Source: an uncultured Desulfobacterales bacterium (GTDB lineage: Bacteria > Desulfobacterota > Desulfobacteria > Desulfobacterales > JAFDCJ01). From it: a stretch of DNA of 17,736 bases. Where the stretch lies: NCBI GenBank assembly GCA_945787595.1, contig CALZJV010000437.1:1-17736 (forward strand), in the 5' to 3' direction. Made by a program: the position numbers and the translations under genes. The notes below the pieces were generated by a model that saw only the letters and a program-made list of their open reading frames with translations, searched no databases and had not been told where the DNA came from. Of the stretch, positions 1 through 8,062 are shown one piece after another (the stretch's first letter is position 1; each line of letters opens with the position of its first letter).

Positions 1-18
1 TAAAGGATCTTGTCATAC

Positions 19-822
19 ATGAAAAAAGAGGACATCAAAAAACTCGCTAAAAACAAAAATTTTATCTCCGGAATATACAATTACTGCGATCGATGGTGTG
101 AGCGTTGCCCTTTCACCTCACGCTGCATGAATTTCGCAATGTCCCGCGAGTATACGACCGATCCGGAGGCGAGTGATATAACCAATGAAAAGTTTTGGCA
201 AAGCCTTTCTGAAATCTTTAAAGTTACGCGTGAGATGCTGGAAGAATCCGCTGAGGAGCTGGGCATTGACATTGATTCTATTGATTTTGAAGAGACATCG
301 AAGGAAGAAAGCATCAAAGATAAAATTGTCCAAAATCATGAGTGCTGCCGGGCAGCAAAAAAGTACAGTGAAATGGTCGATGAGTGGTTTGCATCTGAAT
401 ACAATCCCGCCTTGCGGGTCATCGGTAAACAGGAAGCAAACAATGCTGCCGGATTAAATAAAATCGATTTTTCAGACGGACCGGTCACGATTGAAGAAGT
501 GGTAGAAATTATATATTGGTATCAGCATTTCATTTACGTCAAACTGATGCGATCCATTCGAGGCACTTTAGGAAATACTTCGGAATTATTGGAAGATTAC
601 CCAAAAGATTCCGATGGATCTGCCAAAGTCGCCTTGATTGGCATTGACCGCTCAATGGCGGCCTGGACGCATATGCACAAATATTTTCCTTCTCATCAGC
701 CTCAAATTCTTTCGGTGCTGGCGCAGCTTGACCGGCTGAGAAGGCGGGTGGAAACAATTTTTCCAGAAGCCAGAAATTTTATTCGACCGGGATTCGATGA
801 AATAAAACCCGATATATTGTAG
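19..822 (+). CDS. Conserved hypothetical protein with N-terminal four-cysteine cluster
   Basis: This is a 267-residue soluble, acidic, helix-rich protein with no signal peptide or membrane segment. Near the N-terminus it has a tight Cys cluster, CDRWCERCPFTSRC (residues about 23-36, spacing C-x3-C-x2-C-x5-C), which would suit a zinc or iron-sulfur site. I do not recognise a named family or function. I place the start at the ATG at 19 because AAAGGA at 2-7 lies at a usable distance from it; the in-frame TTG at 10 is almost on top of that site. A membrane-protein gene follows 10-28 bases downstream on the same strand, so the two probably form an operon. The metal-binding role is inference from cysteine spacing only. 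Confidence 0.75.
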   Translation: MKKEDIKKLAKNKNFISGIYNYCDRWCERCPFTSRCMNFAMSREYTTDPEASDITNEKFWQSLSEIFKVTREMLEESAEELGIDIDSIDFEETSKEESIKDKIVQNHECCRAAKKYSEMVDEWFASEYNPALRVIGKQEANNAAGLNKIDFSDGPVTIEEVVEIIYWYQHFIYVKLMRSIRGTLGNTSELLEDYPKDSDGSAKVALIGIDRSMAAWTHMHKYFPSHQPQILSVLAQLDRLRRRVETIFPEARNFIRPGFDEIKPDIL

Positions 823-850
823 ACGCCAGATCTTGTCATATTTTCAAAAA

Positions 851-1381
851 ATGCATCCGCTGATAAAATATTTGCTGAGCTTTCGACTATTATACATAGT
901 TGGCGGGGGATTCTTTTTTTATCTGCTAAGCGTATTCATCGATCCGGTATTTATCCCTGCCCTGCAAATGCCGGAAAACTGGTGCCAAAAATGGATAGAA
1001 ACCCGCAGCGGATATCAAAAGCAGATGGAATGTGTCGAATTTGGCAACCCCCTCGATGAATTAAAATATAAACACAACCGCGAGATGGAAAAGCGGCGCG
1101 CTAACAAGATGCTAGGACTATTCATCGCAGCTTCTGCTATCACCTTTATTCTGATGGTTCTAAACCCGGCCAATTTTTTCGGCGCCGGGGTGAGCATTGA
1201 AAACTACACCGGTGCGGTTGCCGCTGCCGTTTTTTATGGCCTTATTTTGGGATTTATTTTTCCGACCATTTACCAAATGCTGCTACCGCCACCCATAGAA
1301 TGGATGCCGCAGGAGTTTTTAGAGATTCGACGCGCTAGAATAGAATTTATCCTAAAAACGATCGGAAAACTGTCGGAATAA
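851..1381 (+). CDS. Small integral membrane protein, three predicted helices
   Basis: About 176 residues. Hydrophobic stretches suggest three transmembrane helices: near residues 8-30 (LLYIVGGGFFFYLLSVFI), about 88-107 (LGLFIAASAITFILMVL) and about 120-142 (AVAAAVFYGLILGFIFPTIY). Between the first two is a charged loop with two cysteines and a Lys/Arg/Glu-rich helix. The tail after the last helix is charged. I chose the ATG at 851; an in-frame TTG at 833 would add six residues, and neither has a convincing ribosome-binding site. It follows the Cys-cluster gene at 19-822 closely and is probably co-transcribed. No family is recognised and function is unknown. Confidence 0.7.
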   Translation: MHPLIKYLLSFRLLYIVGGGFFFYLLSVFIDPVFIPALQMPENWCQKWIETRSGYQKQMECVEFGNPLDELKYKHNREMEKRRANKMLGLFIAASAITFILMVLNPANFFGAGVSIENYTGAVAAAVFYGLILGFIFPTIYQMLLPPPIEWMPQEFLEIRRARIEFILKTIGKLSE

Positions 1382-1605
1382 AAAACATGACCATCCTCTA
1401 TTCCTTTCTTCACAAATGCGTTGTAACGACGCCGGCATTTGAAAGCATCTTGTCAAACAGAGCCAATACGTATTCGGTATCCTGCCAATCATTTATGCGT
1501 TTGCCCATTAAAACGCTGTGGCCACAAAATGGATACCGGATAAATTGTAATATTCCGAAACAAGCTTGGTACGCAATGGATTTAAGTGAATATACTGTGC
1601 AAATT

Positions 1606-1708
1606 CTAGCTATACTTTTCGAAAACTTCCTTAAGAGTCAAAGCTTTAATCTTTCCTTGATCGTAAGCTTCGATTCGATTCCACCCGCCGACCCCGTTCA
1701 TCCAGCTC
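1606..1708 (-). pseudogene. C-terminal remnant of an addiction-module antitoxin (TIGR02574-like)
   Basis: Directly after the stop of the 618-codon minus-strand gene, two overlapping minus-strand frames together give ELDERGRRV and then NRIEAYDQGKIKALTLKEVF before a stop at 1606-1608. This resembles the C-terminal end of the small 'putative addiction module component' family, which has W-x2-E-[IL]-x-x-R, then an AYDxGK-like turn and a final EVF/EVL helix. The N-terminal half is absent and one frameshift is needed, so it is a fragment. No toxin is recognisable in 1382-1600. That stretch holds only a 32-codon minus-strand ORF (1410-1508, beginning MGKRINDWQD), which I cannot identify, and otherwise nothing. 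Confidence 0.5.
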
Positions 1709-3500
1709 ACACCGACAAACCGATTGCTTTCATATCGCGCCACAGGTTTCGGCGGCGATTATGTTTTTTACGCCATCTAGAAAGTAACGCCTTGTAAGTC
1801 TTTTGATTTAGTTCATGCACTGCTTTGCACCAAGCGGCATGTTCAGTATAATCTGATTTATAGACATTTGCCGGATCGGGCACAATCAGGTGCAGGTGCT
1901 CTTTCCACACATCCATCGCAACAGGAAGGCCGGGACCGGCTTTCATTTTCTTCAAAGCGCTGCACCGAAAATCACCGAGGAGGTCGTTCGGCAATGCTAC
2001 TTCCGGCAGTGCGGTCTCGTAAAAGACCGGATATTTTTGTTCGAGAGTTTTACTGCCAGGCAAATCTGACGTCAAACGGCCCAGCCAGCGCCACTGTTTT
2101 TTGAAGTTTTTCTTATCTTTCTTCAGCTCCATCAGCCAGCCGTTGAGCTCACTTATAAACCATTCTTTTTTTTTCTTAGGATCCAAACTCGCTTCTATTA
2201 GCCAGTGAAGCCAGGAATCGGAAACGGGGAGAGCATCTGTATAGCGAGAGAAGCTGCGCTCAGCCATTTCGGTTTTCCACTGTTCAAAAAGCGGATTGAT
2301 GGTCTTTTTTATTTTGGGCGTGATTATGCGCTTGTATTCTTTGATGACTGCCTCACAGTCTGCCGGCAATCGAAACATGACGCCCTGCAATTGAGCGGCA
2401 GCCCCGCGCTGTAAATCGCCTAATTTCAGGGAGACCTTACTCCAAATTTGCAAAAGGTCCGCTATCTCCTCCTGACCTTCCTCCATGTAATACTCGAGCT
2501 GACCAATAAGCAACGAAATTTCCGGGAACCATTCACCCTTTTTTCTCCGCTCCAGGAAACTGGAAAAGGTTTTCTCCAGCCATCTTTCAGCATCTTGAAA
2601 TTCTTTCCGCTTCAATGCATCTTCGACCAGCGGACGGCCATATCGCCAGTTACGGCTTAGATGCCGCCGGCAGGTTTCCAAATACTTTGCGGAATCAAAC
2701 CGGGATTCGTAATTATGGTTGATTTGATGCCAAGGGGAATAGACATTACCCAGATCAATCGCGTGCGTTTCACCCTGCAAGTGGGTATAAATTTCACGAC
2801 AGGCATCAGCGGGAAGTTTTACAAAAAATTCAACCAATGCATTCTGGTTCAGATAAACCAGCTCGTATGATTCTTCGATTTCAAAAACTTTTTCAATCAA
2901 GGTAATGCCAAGATAGGGTTCATGTTGCAAGCCCGACCATAGCCACCTTAACACACATAAGGTTGTATTCTTTTCAAGCTCGCTGGGCTCGCCGTATTCA
3001 ACCCCCATCCATTCCGGATACGAAGCGATGTTTTCCTCGATGTCCTCTATCGCCTCTACAAAGAGATCCGGATCCTCGACCGAATTATAGACATCATCAA
3101 TCAAGCCCAACATATCCTGCGCAATCGGTTCAAGATCAGAAGCGAAAAAAGAGCCGTCAAAATACGGTTCCTCCCAGTGGTGATCCTGGACCGCATACTT
3201 TCCTTCTTCATCTCCGACTTCGGCAACAATTCCATGCCAATGACGCCAAAGTGAATCCCAATATTCCAGGGTCCGTTTATGCGAGGCCAGCCGACTTTCC
3301 GTTTTCCCGTTGGTTGTCGCCCGACCACCTTTTAGAATATTGTCAACGGTGGCGGCCATATCCGAATCAGCCTTTTTAAAATCGTCCATTAGGCTTTTCA
3401 AACCGCCTGCTGATGCAACCACTTCCAGCATGCACGCGATCTGTTCATTTGTCAGAGATTCCAGCAAAAGCTGACCAATCTTGATTTTTTTATCTTTCAT
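1707..3500 (-). CDS. Large helical protein of unknown function
   Basis: The reading frame is open from 3563 (618 codons). I prefer the ATG at 3500 (MKDKKIKIGQLLLESL, 597 residues), because upstream Mets lack ribosome-binding sites and the extra residues look non-conserved; AAGGGG lies 13 bases before this ATG. The protein is soluble, acidic and strongly alpha-helical, with many Trp/Tyr/Leu pairs typical of helical repeat scaffolds (TPR or HEAT-like). The C-terminus is a basic helix, RWRKKHNRRRNLWRDM. That layout recalls the helical proteins that accompany or follow SWIM zinc-finger domains, but no SWIM cysteine/histidine motif is present. No catalytic motif is seen and function is unknown. 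It diverges from the ThDP enzyme gene at 3651. Confidence 0.7.
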   Translation of the reverse strand: MKDKKIKIGQLLLESLTNEQIACMLEVVASAGGLKSLMDDFKKADSDMAATVDNILKGGRATTNGKTESRLASHKRTLEYWDSLWRHWHGIVAEVGDEEGKYAVQDHHWEEPYFDGSFFASDLEPIAQDMLGLIDDVYNSVEDPDLFVEAIEDIEENIASYPEWMGVEYGEPSELEKNTTLCVLRWLWSGLQHEPYLGITLIEKVFEIEESYELVYLNQNALVEFFVKLPADACREIYTHLQGETHAIDLGNVYSPWHQINHNYESRFDSAKYLETCRRHLSRNWRYGRPLVEDALKRKEFQDAERWLEKTFSSFLERRKKGEWFPEISLLIGQLEYYMEEGQEEIADLLQIWSKVSLKLGDLQRGAAAQLQGVMFRLPADCEAVIKEYKRIITPKIKKTINPLFEQWKTEMAERSFSRYTDALPVSDSWLHWLIEASLDPKKKKEWFISELNGWLMELKKDKKNFKKQWRWLGRLTSDLPGSKTLEQKYPVFYETALPEVALPNDLLGDFRCSALKKMKAGPGLPVAMDVWKEHLHLIVPDPANVYKSDYTEHAAWCKAVHELNQKTYKALLSRWRKKHNRRRNLWRDMKAIGLSV

Positions 3501-3650
3501 CGTACAATTCCAACCCCTTTTTTTCATTCTTTTAAACTGCAATTCCAACGAATATGTCAACATCTAAGTTGCATGCCAATCTTTTTATTTTCAAAATCAT
3601 TTCTAAAGTGCTAAAGGTTTCAGGAGTTTTAATAAAACTGGAGAACTTTA

Positions 3651-5297
3651 ATGACCGACCATAAACGACGAATGAACGGCGGAGAAGCAATGATTCGGGC
3701 CGCAATGGCCAACGGGATCGATACCGTTTTCGGACTTCCCGGGGCGCAGATCTACCCTCTGTTCGATGCGATACACCGTCTAGCCGGAATTAAAGCGGTT
3801 ATCAGCAGACACGAGCAGGGGGCAGGATATATGGCTATGGGATATGCCAAAGCAACCGGCAAACCGGGTGCATTTGCGGTTGTTCCCGGTCCGGGTGTTT
3901 TAAACACGACAGCAGCATTATGCACTGCCTGGGGCTGCAATACCCCTATTTATTGTATGACAGGTCAGGTACCATCCACCTTTTTAGGTAGTGGAAGGGG
4001 GCATCTACATGAACTTCCGGATCAACGGGCTACGCTCACAACCTTGGTAAAATGGGCGGAGCGGATCGATGATCCTGCAGATACTCAAGCACTTACCAAC
4101 GAGGCCTTTGAGCAAATGTTCAATGGCCGTCCCGGACCCGTTGCACTGGAAATGTGCTGGGATACCATGGCAAAGGAATGGGAGGTTGATGTGGGGCAGG
4201 GCTATCAGACGCTTGACCCCGCGGATCCGGATGGCAATCAGATCGAAAAGGCAGTAAAACTCCTAAAAGAAGCAAAAAATGCCATGATAATGGTAGGGGG
4301 TGGTGCTCAGCATGCCGGTGCGGAGATCTTGAATCTGGCCGAGTTGCTGAATGCGCCGGTGACCGCATTTCGCAGCGGCCGCGGCATCGTATCGGAAGAT
4401 CATGAACTGGGGCTATCAAGTGCGGCTGCTCGACTGTTGTGGCAAGAGACTGATGTGCTGATTGGTATTGGGTCCAGACTTGAAATGCAGTACATGCGAT
4501 GGGGAAATATGTATCTGTACCATGATCGCCCCCAATTAGGTCCCAGGGTAATTCGCATCGATATCGACCCCAAAGAGATGGATCGATTTAAACCCGATGT
4601 GGGGATTATTGCTGATTCGGCAGTGGGGGCCAGATCCCTGGCAGAACGAATCGCGTCGTTTGCTTCATACTCAAAGGACAACCTCAAACGAATTTCACAA
4701 GCAAAACTGGAAAGCCGCAGACGCATCAGCAAAATCCAGCCCCAGATGGCTTACCTTGATGTGATTCGCGAAGTACTGCCCCGTGATGGATACTTTGTTG
4801 AAGAAATTTGTCAGGTGGGGTTTACATCCTATTTCGGTTTTCCAGTTTATAAACCCCGCACATACGTTACATCAGGATTTCAGGGAACCCTTGGTTTCGG
4901 ACTTCCAACTGCACTGGGGGTAAAGGTCGCAGCTCCGAAAAAAGTAGTCGTTTCAGTATGCGGAGATGGCGGCTTTATGTATTGTATGCCTGAACTGGCC
5001 ACCGCTGTACAACACAATATTGGTGTCATTACGATTGTCTTTAACAACAACGCATTTGGAAATGTTAGAAGGGATCAGCTAGCCCAATTCGATGGCCGCC
5101 TCATCGGAGCGGATCTTGTCAATCCAGATCTTGTTAAGCTTGCTGATAGTTTTGGAGTAAACCCATACCGAGTGCATGCTCCAGACGAACTCAGGCCTGC
5201 ATTGTCAAAAGCCGTCGATGAGGATGTCCCGGCACTGATTGAGGTTGTTTGTAAGCGCGGCAGTGAGGCTTCTCCCTGGGAATTCATTATTGGGTAA
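3651..5297 (+). CDS. Thiamine-diphosphate-dependent enzyme, acetolactate synthase-like
   Basis: This is a complete 548-residue member of the acetolactate synthase/pyruvate oxidase/decarboxylase superfamily. The N-terminal pyrimidine-binding domain carries GLPGAQIYPLFDA and the catalytic glutamate in SRHEQGAGY (E55). The central domain is Rossmann-like (about 190-340). The C-terminal pyrophosphate domain has the ThDP/Mg motif, GDG at 438-440 and NNN at 465-467. Family members decarboxylate a 2-oxoacid and transfer or release the aldehyde unit in the cytoplasm. The specific substrate cannot be read from sequence. No regulatory small subunit (ilvN/ilvH) or other branched-chain gene is nearby, so biosynthetic acetolactate synthase is not supported despite the likely automatic label. 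The start is clear: GGAG sits 9 bases before the ATG. Confidence 0.9.
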   Translation: MTDHKRRMNGGEAMIRAAMANGIDTVFGLPGAQIYPLFDAIHRLAGIKAVISRHEQGAGYMAMGYAKATGKPGAFAVVPGPGVLNTTAALCTAWGCNTPIYCMTGQVPSTFLGSGRGHLHELPDQRATLTTLVKWAERIDDPADTQALTNEAFEQMFNGRPGPVALEMCWDTMAKEWEVDVGQGYQTLDPADPDGNQIEKAVKLLKEAKNAMIMVGGGAQHAGAEILNLAELLNAPVTAFRSGRGIVSEDHELGLSSAAARLLWQETDVLIGIGSRLEMQYMRWGNMYLYHDRPQLGPRVIRIDIDPKEMDRFKPDVGIIADSAVGARSLAERIASFASYSKDNLKRISQAKLESRRRISKIQPQMAYLDVIREVLPRDGYFVEEICQVGFTSYFGFPVYKPRTYVTSGFQGTLGFGLPTALGVKVAAPKKVVVSVCGDGGFMYCMPELATAVQHNIGVITIVFNNNAFGNVRRDQLAQFDGRLIGADLVNPDLVKLADSFGVNPYRVHAPDELRPALSKAVDEDVPALIEVVCKRGSEASPWEFIIG

Positions 5298-5412
5298 CGG
5301 TTATGCTCTGGGCATCAAGGTGTACCTTTTAATACAATCCGACACATTAATTGCCCAACGCCGGGATTGAAATACTCGTATAAATGTCTAAACTCTGTTA
5401 AGTTGACCCTAA

Positions 5413-5657
5413 TGTTGCAAAAGTCGGAGGGCTTCAGAGCCAAGGCGTCAAGGTTGAAATTGTAGTCGGTTACATTGATCCCTTGACAACACAGGATCTG
5501 AAGTTCGATCCCATCCTTCTTGTCCCGTCGTAGCTCGAAGAGCGAAGTCGGATGAATTCACTATTTGGGATATCCAAAAATTTGTGTTTTCACCATGATA
5601 TGGGTCATAATAACGGGCCATTAGCTATCCTTTGCCATGTTGTTTATGCAACACTGG
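5413..5657 (+). repeat. Dispersed element, copy A (245 bp)
   Basis: This stretch matches 8063-8291 along its whole length in the same orientation. Shared blocks include TGTTGCAAAAG at the left end, GCCAAGGCGTCAAGG, GATCCCTTGACAACACAGGA, TGAATTCAC, GGATATCCA and, at the right end, CCATGTTGTTTATGCAACA. The ends form short inverted repeats (TGTTGCAAAA versus TGTTGCATAA). Copy A differs from copy B mainly in the middle, around 5500-5560. The rest of the gap between the ThDP gene and the next ORF (5298-5412) holds nothing I recognise. Confidence 0.75.
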
Positions 5658-5691
5658 GGTTGAATGCGCTCTCAGCAGTATTCACATTTTG

Positions 5692-5862
5692 ATGACGCTT
5701 GTGCCGGTTGAATTGATTCGTAACGGGGTTGGCTATATTTCATATTATCTCGTCGATCAAGGCCTGAACGAAAAAATTATTGCTCAAGTCAAGGAAAAAG
5801 GTGCTCTCTGGCAGAACCTGGCATTTGAAATGCTACACCATTATTCAGCATTGGGGAAATAA
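5692..5862 (+). pseudogene. Short ORF, probable 3' end of an interrupted gene
   Basis: This is a 56-residue frame from the first plausible ATG (MTLVPVELIRNGVGYISYYL onward) to the stop at 5862. The frame stays open leftwards into repeat copy A, as far as a TTG at 5632, and no ribosome-binding site precedes the ATG. This looks like the C-terminal piece of a gene whose front was replaced when the repeat arrived. It could instead be a genuine small protein, since the lipoprotein gene begins two bases after its stop, a spacing typical of operons. No family is recognised. Confidence 0.35.
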
Positions 5863-5864
5863 AA

Positions 5865-6314
5865 ATGATAATTTCAAGGAGAAATAAACAGGGTAAAACT
5901 GGCAAGAAGAAATATTTCATTTTTATTGTCCTCACAGTGACGGTTCTGTCCTGTGCACAGCAACGACCGGTGCTTTATCCCAATGCCCAGTTAAGGCATG
6001 TTGGTAAAGAAAGTGCTGATTCCGATATTGATGACTGCATTCAGCTGGCGATCGATTATGGCGCCAAAGAAGGCAGCAGTGCGAAAGTCGCCAAGGATAC
6101 CGCCAAGGGTGCGGCAGTCGGCGGTGCAGCCGGAACGGCGATCGGCGCAGTTACCGGGAACCTGGGCGTCGGCGCAGCCGCCGGAGCCGCAGGGGGCGGA
6201 GCCGCATCCATGACCCGCAGTATGATAAACTCGGATAAGCCGGATCCTGTGTTTAAAAAGTTTGTGGAACAATGTCTCCGGGACAAAGGGTATCAACCGG
6301 TCGGATGGCGATAA
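5865..6314 (+). CDS. Glycine-zipper lipoprotein
   Basis: 149 residues. A basic N-terminus (RRNKQGKTGKKK) and a hydrophobic segment lead to a lipobox, VLSC, with the lipidated cysteine at residue 30, so export and anchoring in the outer or inner membrane are expected. Residues about 82-113 form a glycine zipper (GAAVGGAAGTAIGAVTGNLG and on), a helical hairpin seen in Rcp/YmgG/OmpA-type envelope proteins. Two further cysteines (C58 and one near residue 138) could form a disulfide. The start at 5865 has GGGG about eight bases upstream. The general class is confident; the specific role is unknown. Confidence 0.8.
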   Translation: MIISRRNKQGKTGKKKYFIFIVLTVTVLSCAQQRPVLYPNAQLRHVGKESADSDIDDCIQLAIDYGAKEGSSAKVAKDTAKGAAVGGAAGTAIGAVTGNLGVGAAAGAAGGGAASMTRSMINSDKPDPVFKKFVEQCLRDKGYQPVGWR

Positions 6315-6334
6315 CGCGTTAGAATATAAAATGA

Positions 6335-6607
6335 AACGGCCACGACCACCCCGGCGTTGTAAGTTTCACCGCCACGGACTGGCAAAAGCTCCTCAAACCG
6401 AAAAAAATGCCGCCGGGTGAATCGCCCCTGACCGCTGCGGAGTGCTACTGCTTTGCCCTGTCAAATACGGTGGCGGATGTATGCATGATGGGATCCAAGA
6501 GCGCAGAGCAGATGCGGGAGAATCTGGCAGTATTGGAAAGAGGTCCTTTAACAGAAAAAGAACTGCAACCGGTGCAATTTATCGGCAAACATGTCTATGG
6601 GAAATGA
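6335..6607 (+). pseudogene. C-terminal remnant of an aldo/keto reductase
   Basis: The frame opens right after a TGA at 6332-6334 and encodes about 90 residues: HPGVVSFTATDWQKLLKPKK, then MPPGESPLTAAECYCFALSN, then ADVCMMGSKSAEQMRENLAV and ending GKHVYGK. This is the distinctive tail of a subfamily of aldo/keto reductases, which has an FTAT-RW-like strand, an LKPxKMPPGExPLxxAxCYRFxLS helix, a VCLxGPK-like NADPH-phosphate-contact segment and a final IGxHVYG. The TIM-barrel front with the catalytic Asp-Tyr-Lys-His residues, roughly two thirds of the gene, is missing. The conserved GPK appears as GSK. It lies in the cassette between the two dispersed repeats. Confidence 0.75.
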
Positions 6608-6655
6608 GACAATGGCCCTTAAACGATTTTATATAACAGGAAGGGTGAAATCATT

Positions 6656-7087
6656 ATGACGACCGTTCAGCAGTTTTGCGAGACCATCGATGTGAGGCTG
6701 TCAACCGGGCCGGATCTGATCGATATCACCGACAAGCTGTCGGCCTGTGTCTCACGCTCCCACATCATCGACGGCACTGTGTCGATTTTTATGGTGGGTT
6801 CCACCGGTTCGCTTACCACCATCGAGCACGAGCCCGGCGTTGTGGCCGATCTCAAGCAGGCAATCAACCGTCTGGCACCGCCCGATTTGCCCTATGCCCA
6901 CGAACTGGCCTGGCATGACGGCAACGGGCACAGCCATGTCCAGGCCGCCCTGTTGGGCCCCTCCATCACCCTGCCCATACGCTTGGGAAAACTGAGGTTG
7001 GGCACCTGGCAGCAGGTCGTGGCCGTCAACCACGACAATCGTCCGCGCAAAAGAGATATCGAGGTTACGATAATCGGGGTTAGGTAA
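6656..7087 (+). CDS. yjbQ: YjbQ/UPF0047 family protein (secondary thiamine-phosphate synthase type)
   Basis: A full-length 143-residue protein, the usual size for UPF0047. Family motifs are all present: STGSLTTIEHEPG (49-61), HDGNGHSHVQAALLGPSI (87-104), LGTWQQV (115-121) and the C-terminal DNRPRKR (127-133) where most members have D-x-P-R-x-R. Members form trimers. The E. coli protein has been reported to have weak thiamine-phosphate synthase activity, but its physiological role is unsettled. AGGAAGG about 10 bases before the ATG sets the start. It shares a cassette with an aldo/keto reductase stump. The nearby ThDP enzyme could suggest a thiamine link, but the two are separated by repeat copy A and I do not rely on it. 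Confidence 0.9.
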   Translation: MTTVQQFCETIDVRLSTGPDLIDITDKLSACVSRSHIIDGTVSIFMVGSTGSLTTIEHEPGVVADLKQAINRLAPPDLPYAHELAWHDGNGHSHVQAALLGPSITLPIRLGKLRLGTWQQVVAVNHDNRPRKRDIEVTIIGVR

Positions 7088-7469
7088 ATGGGCAAGTGGG
7101 GTCGGACCACGGTCAACGCTTGGCTCTTAAAGATGTTTGTGAAAAATAGTCCCGCTTTTTGAGCTTAAAATGATGTTTTAGACTCCAAATGGGGCTGTTT
7201 AAGAAAATGCCATGCCCTGAACGTGCATCCAACTGCCTCAGCCTTAAATGAAAATTTTCATGGTAAAAAGGGTATTCTAAGACCTGAAAATGGCCTTGTT
7301 ATTAAGTTCATTCCTTAGTATATAGGTTCACAAATACGGTAACGTATTATTTGCAAAAGCCACTTCTATGGTTAATTTAAGCCCGGAGCAGGTAACAAGC
7401 CTCAGTTGGTGGGAAACTCGGAATTCAGTCAAACGGTGCGTTTGAAGAAAGGATCGGTAAATTTTATAA
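7088..7469. other. Gene-free stretch ahead of the endonuclease gene
   Basis: No convincing coding frame is seen on either strand. The one striking feature is a perfect 14-bp palindrome, ATGAAAATTTTCAT, at 7248-7261. The sequence becomes AT-rich after 7130. I found no intrinsic terminator after the YjbQ gene and no strong promoter for the endonuclease gene. Confidence 0.5.
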
Positions 7470-8048
7470 ATGAAACTCAAATTTTACTATTACAACTGTT
7501 CTCCTGAATATATCCAATCAATTGATCCGAACTTATATGATCAGATTATTTCTGTTGTCGGACGTGTTCCAAAGCGGCAAAATCATTCAGAGATCAATGC
7601 CGATTTGTTTTGGTTATTTACATCCGAGGGATGGATGTACGACACCGTGCCCACGGGTGCTGCCGCTGGACCGACCGATGTTGACGTTACCACTCAATCA
7701 CTTAATGCCTTAAAATTGGAAAACAAACGCAATCTATGCCTCACATCTACAACCCTTGATACCAGGTGGCATTCGGATTTCGCAAAATCCTGTGGCTCAA
7801 GTCTGGTACAAATCGAAGCCCAGTTTGGCAAAGTAGAGGCGATGTTCAAGGATTTTTGTGGATTCAGGATTGCATATGCTGAAAGGCGGTTAGCTTTGGG
7901 AGTTGAAATAGTGCTGACAGACCCATCTGCGTACTTCGCCCATAGAAAAAATACCATGGGTGGCACGGCAAGTTTCGACATTGCCAAGAATGCCCTAAGT
8001 TCGATTGGACTTGATTGCCCGATATGGTTGATTGGGGTTGGGAAGTGA
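7470..8048 (+). CDS. BglII/BstYI-family type II restriction endonuclease, solitary
   Basis: 192 residues. The layout follows R.BglII. The N-terminus has a YYNCSPEYIQ segment like BglII's YNHADEIL. The core has D103 in SDFAK, then E116 and Q118 in QIEAQFGK, corresponding to the BglII active-site Asp-x(n)-Glu-x-Gln; the D-to-E spacing is four residues longer here. It is followed by a regular strand (LALGVEIVL) and the end strand CPIWLIGVG, matching BglII's VPIRLVGL. The family cuts sites related to GATC (AGATCT, RGATCY). Specificity of this one cannot be read. No DNA methyltransferase is visible anywhere in the window. The ribosome-binding site is weak: AAGGA lies about 15-18 bases upstream. 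Repeat copy B starts 14 bases after the stop. Confidence 0.7.
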   Translation: MKLKFYYYNCSPEYIQSIDPNLYDQIISVVGRVPKRQNHSEINADLFWLFTSEGWMYDTVPTGAAAGPTDVDVTTQSLNALKLENKRNLCLTSTTLDTRWHSDFAKSCGSSLVQIEAQFGKVEAMFKDFCGFRIAYAERRLALGVEIVLTDPSAYFAHRKNTMGGTASFDIAKNALSSIGLDCPIWLIGVGK

Positions 8049-8062
8049 CCACTCTTTACCCT

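Noticed and set aside
1387..1797. 136-codon + strand open frame
   Set aside because: Its 3' third lies antisense to the C-terminus of the 618-codon gene, and the antitoxin-like remnant on the opposite strand explains the middle better.
3651..5297. Calling the ThDP enzyme ilvB (acetolactate synthase)
   Set aside because: Superfamily motifs are shared by many enzymes, and no small subunit or branched-chain pathway gene is nearby.
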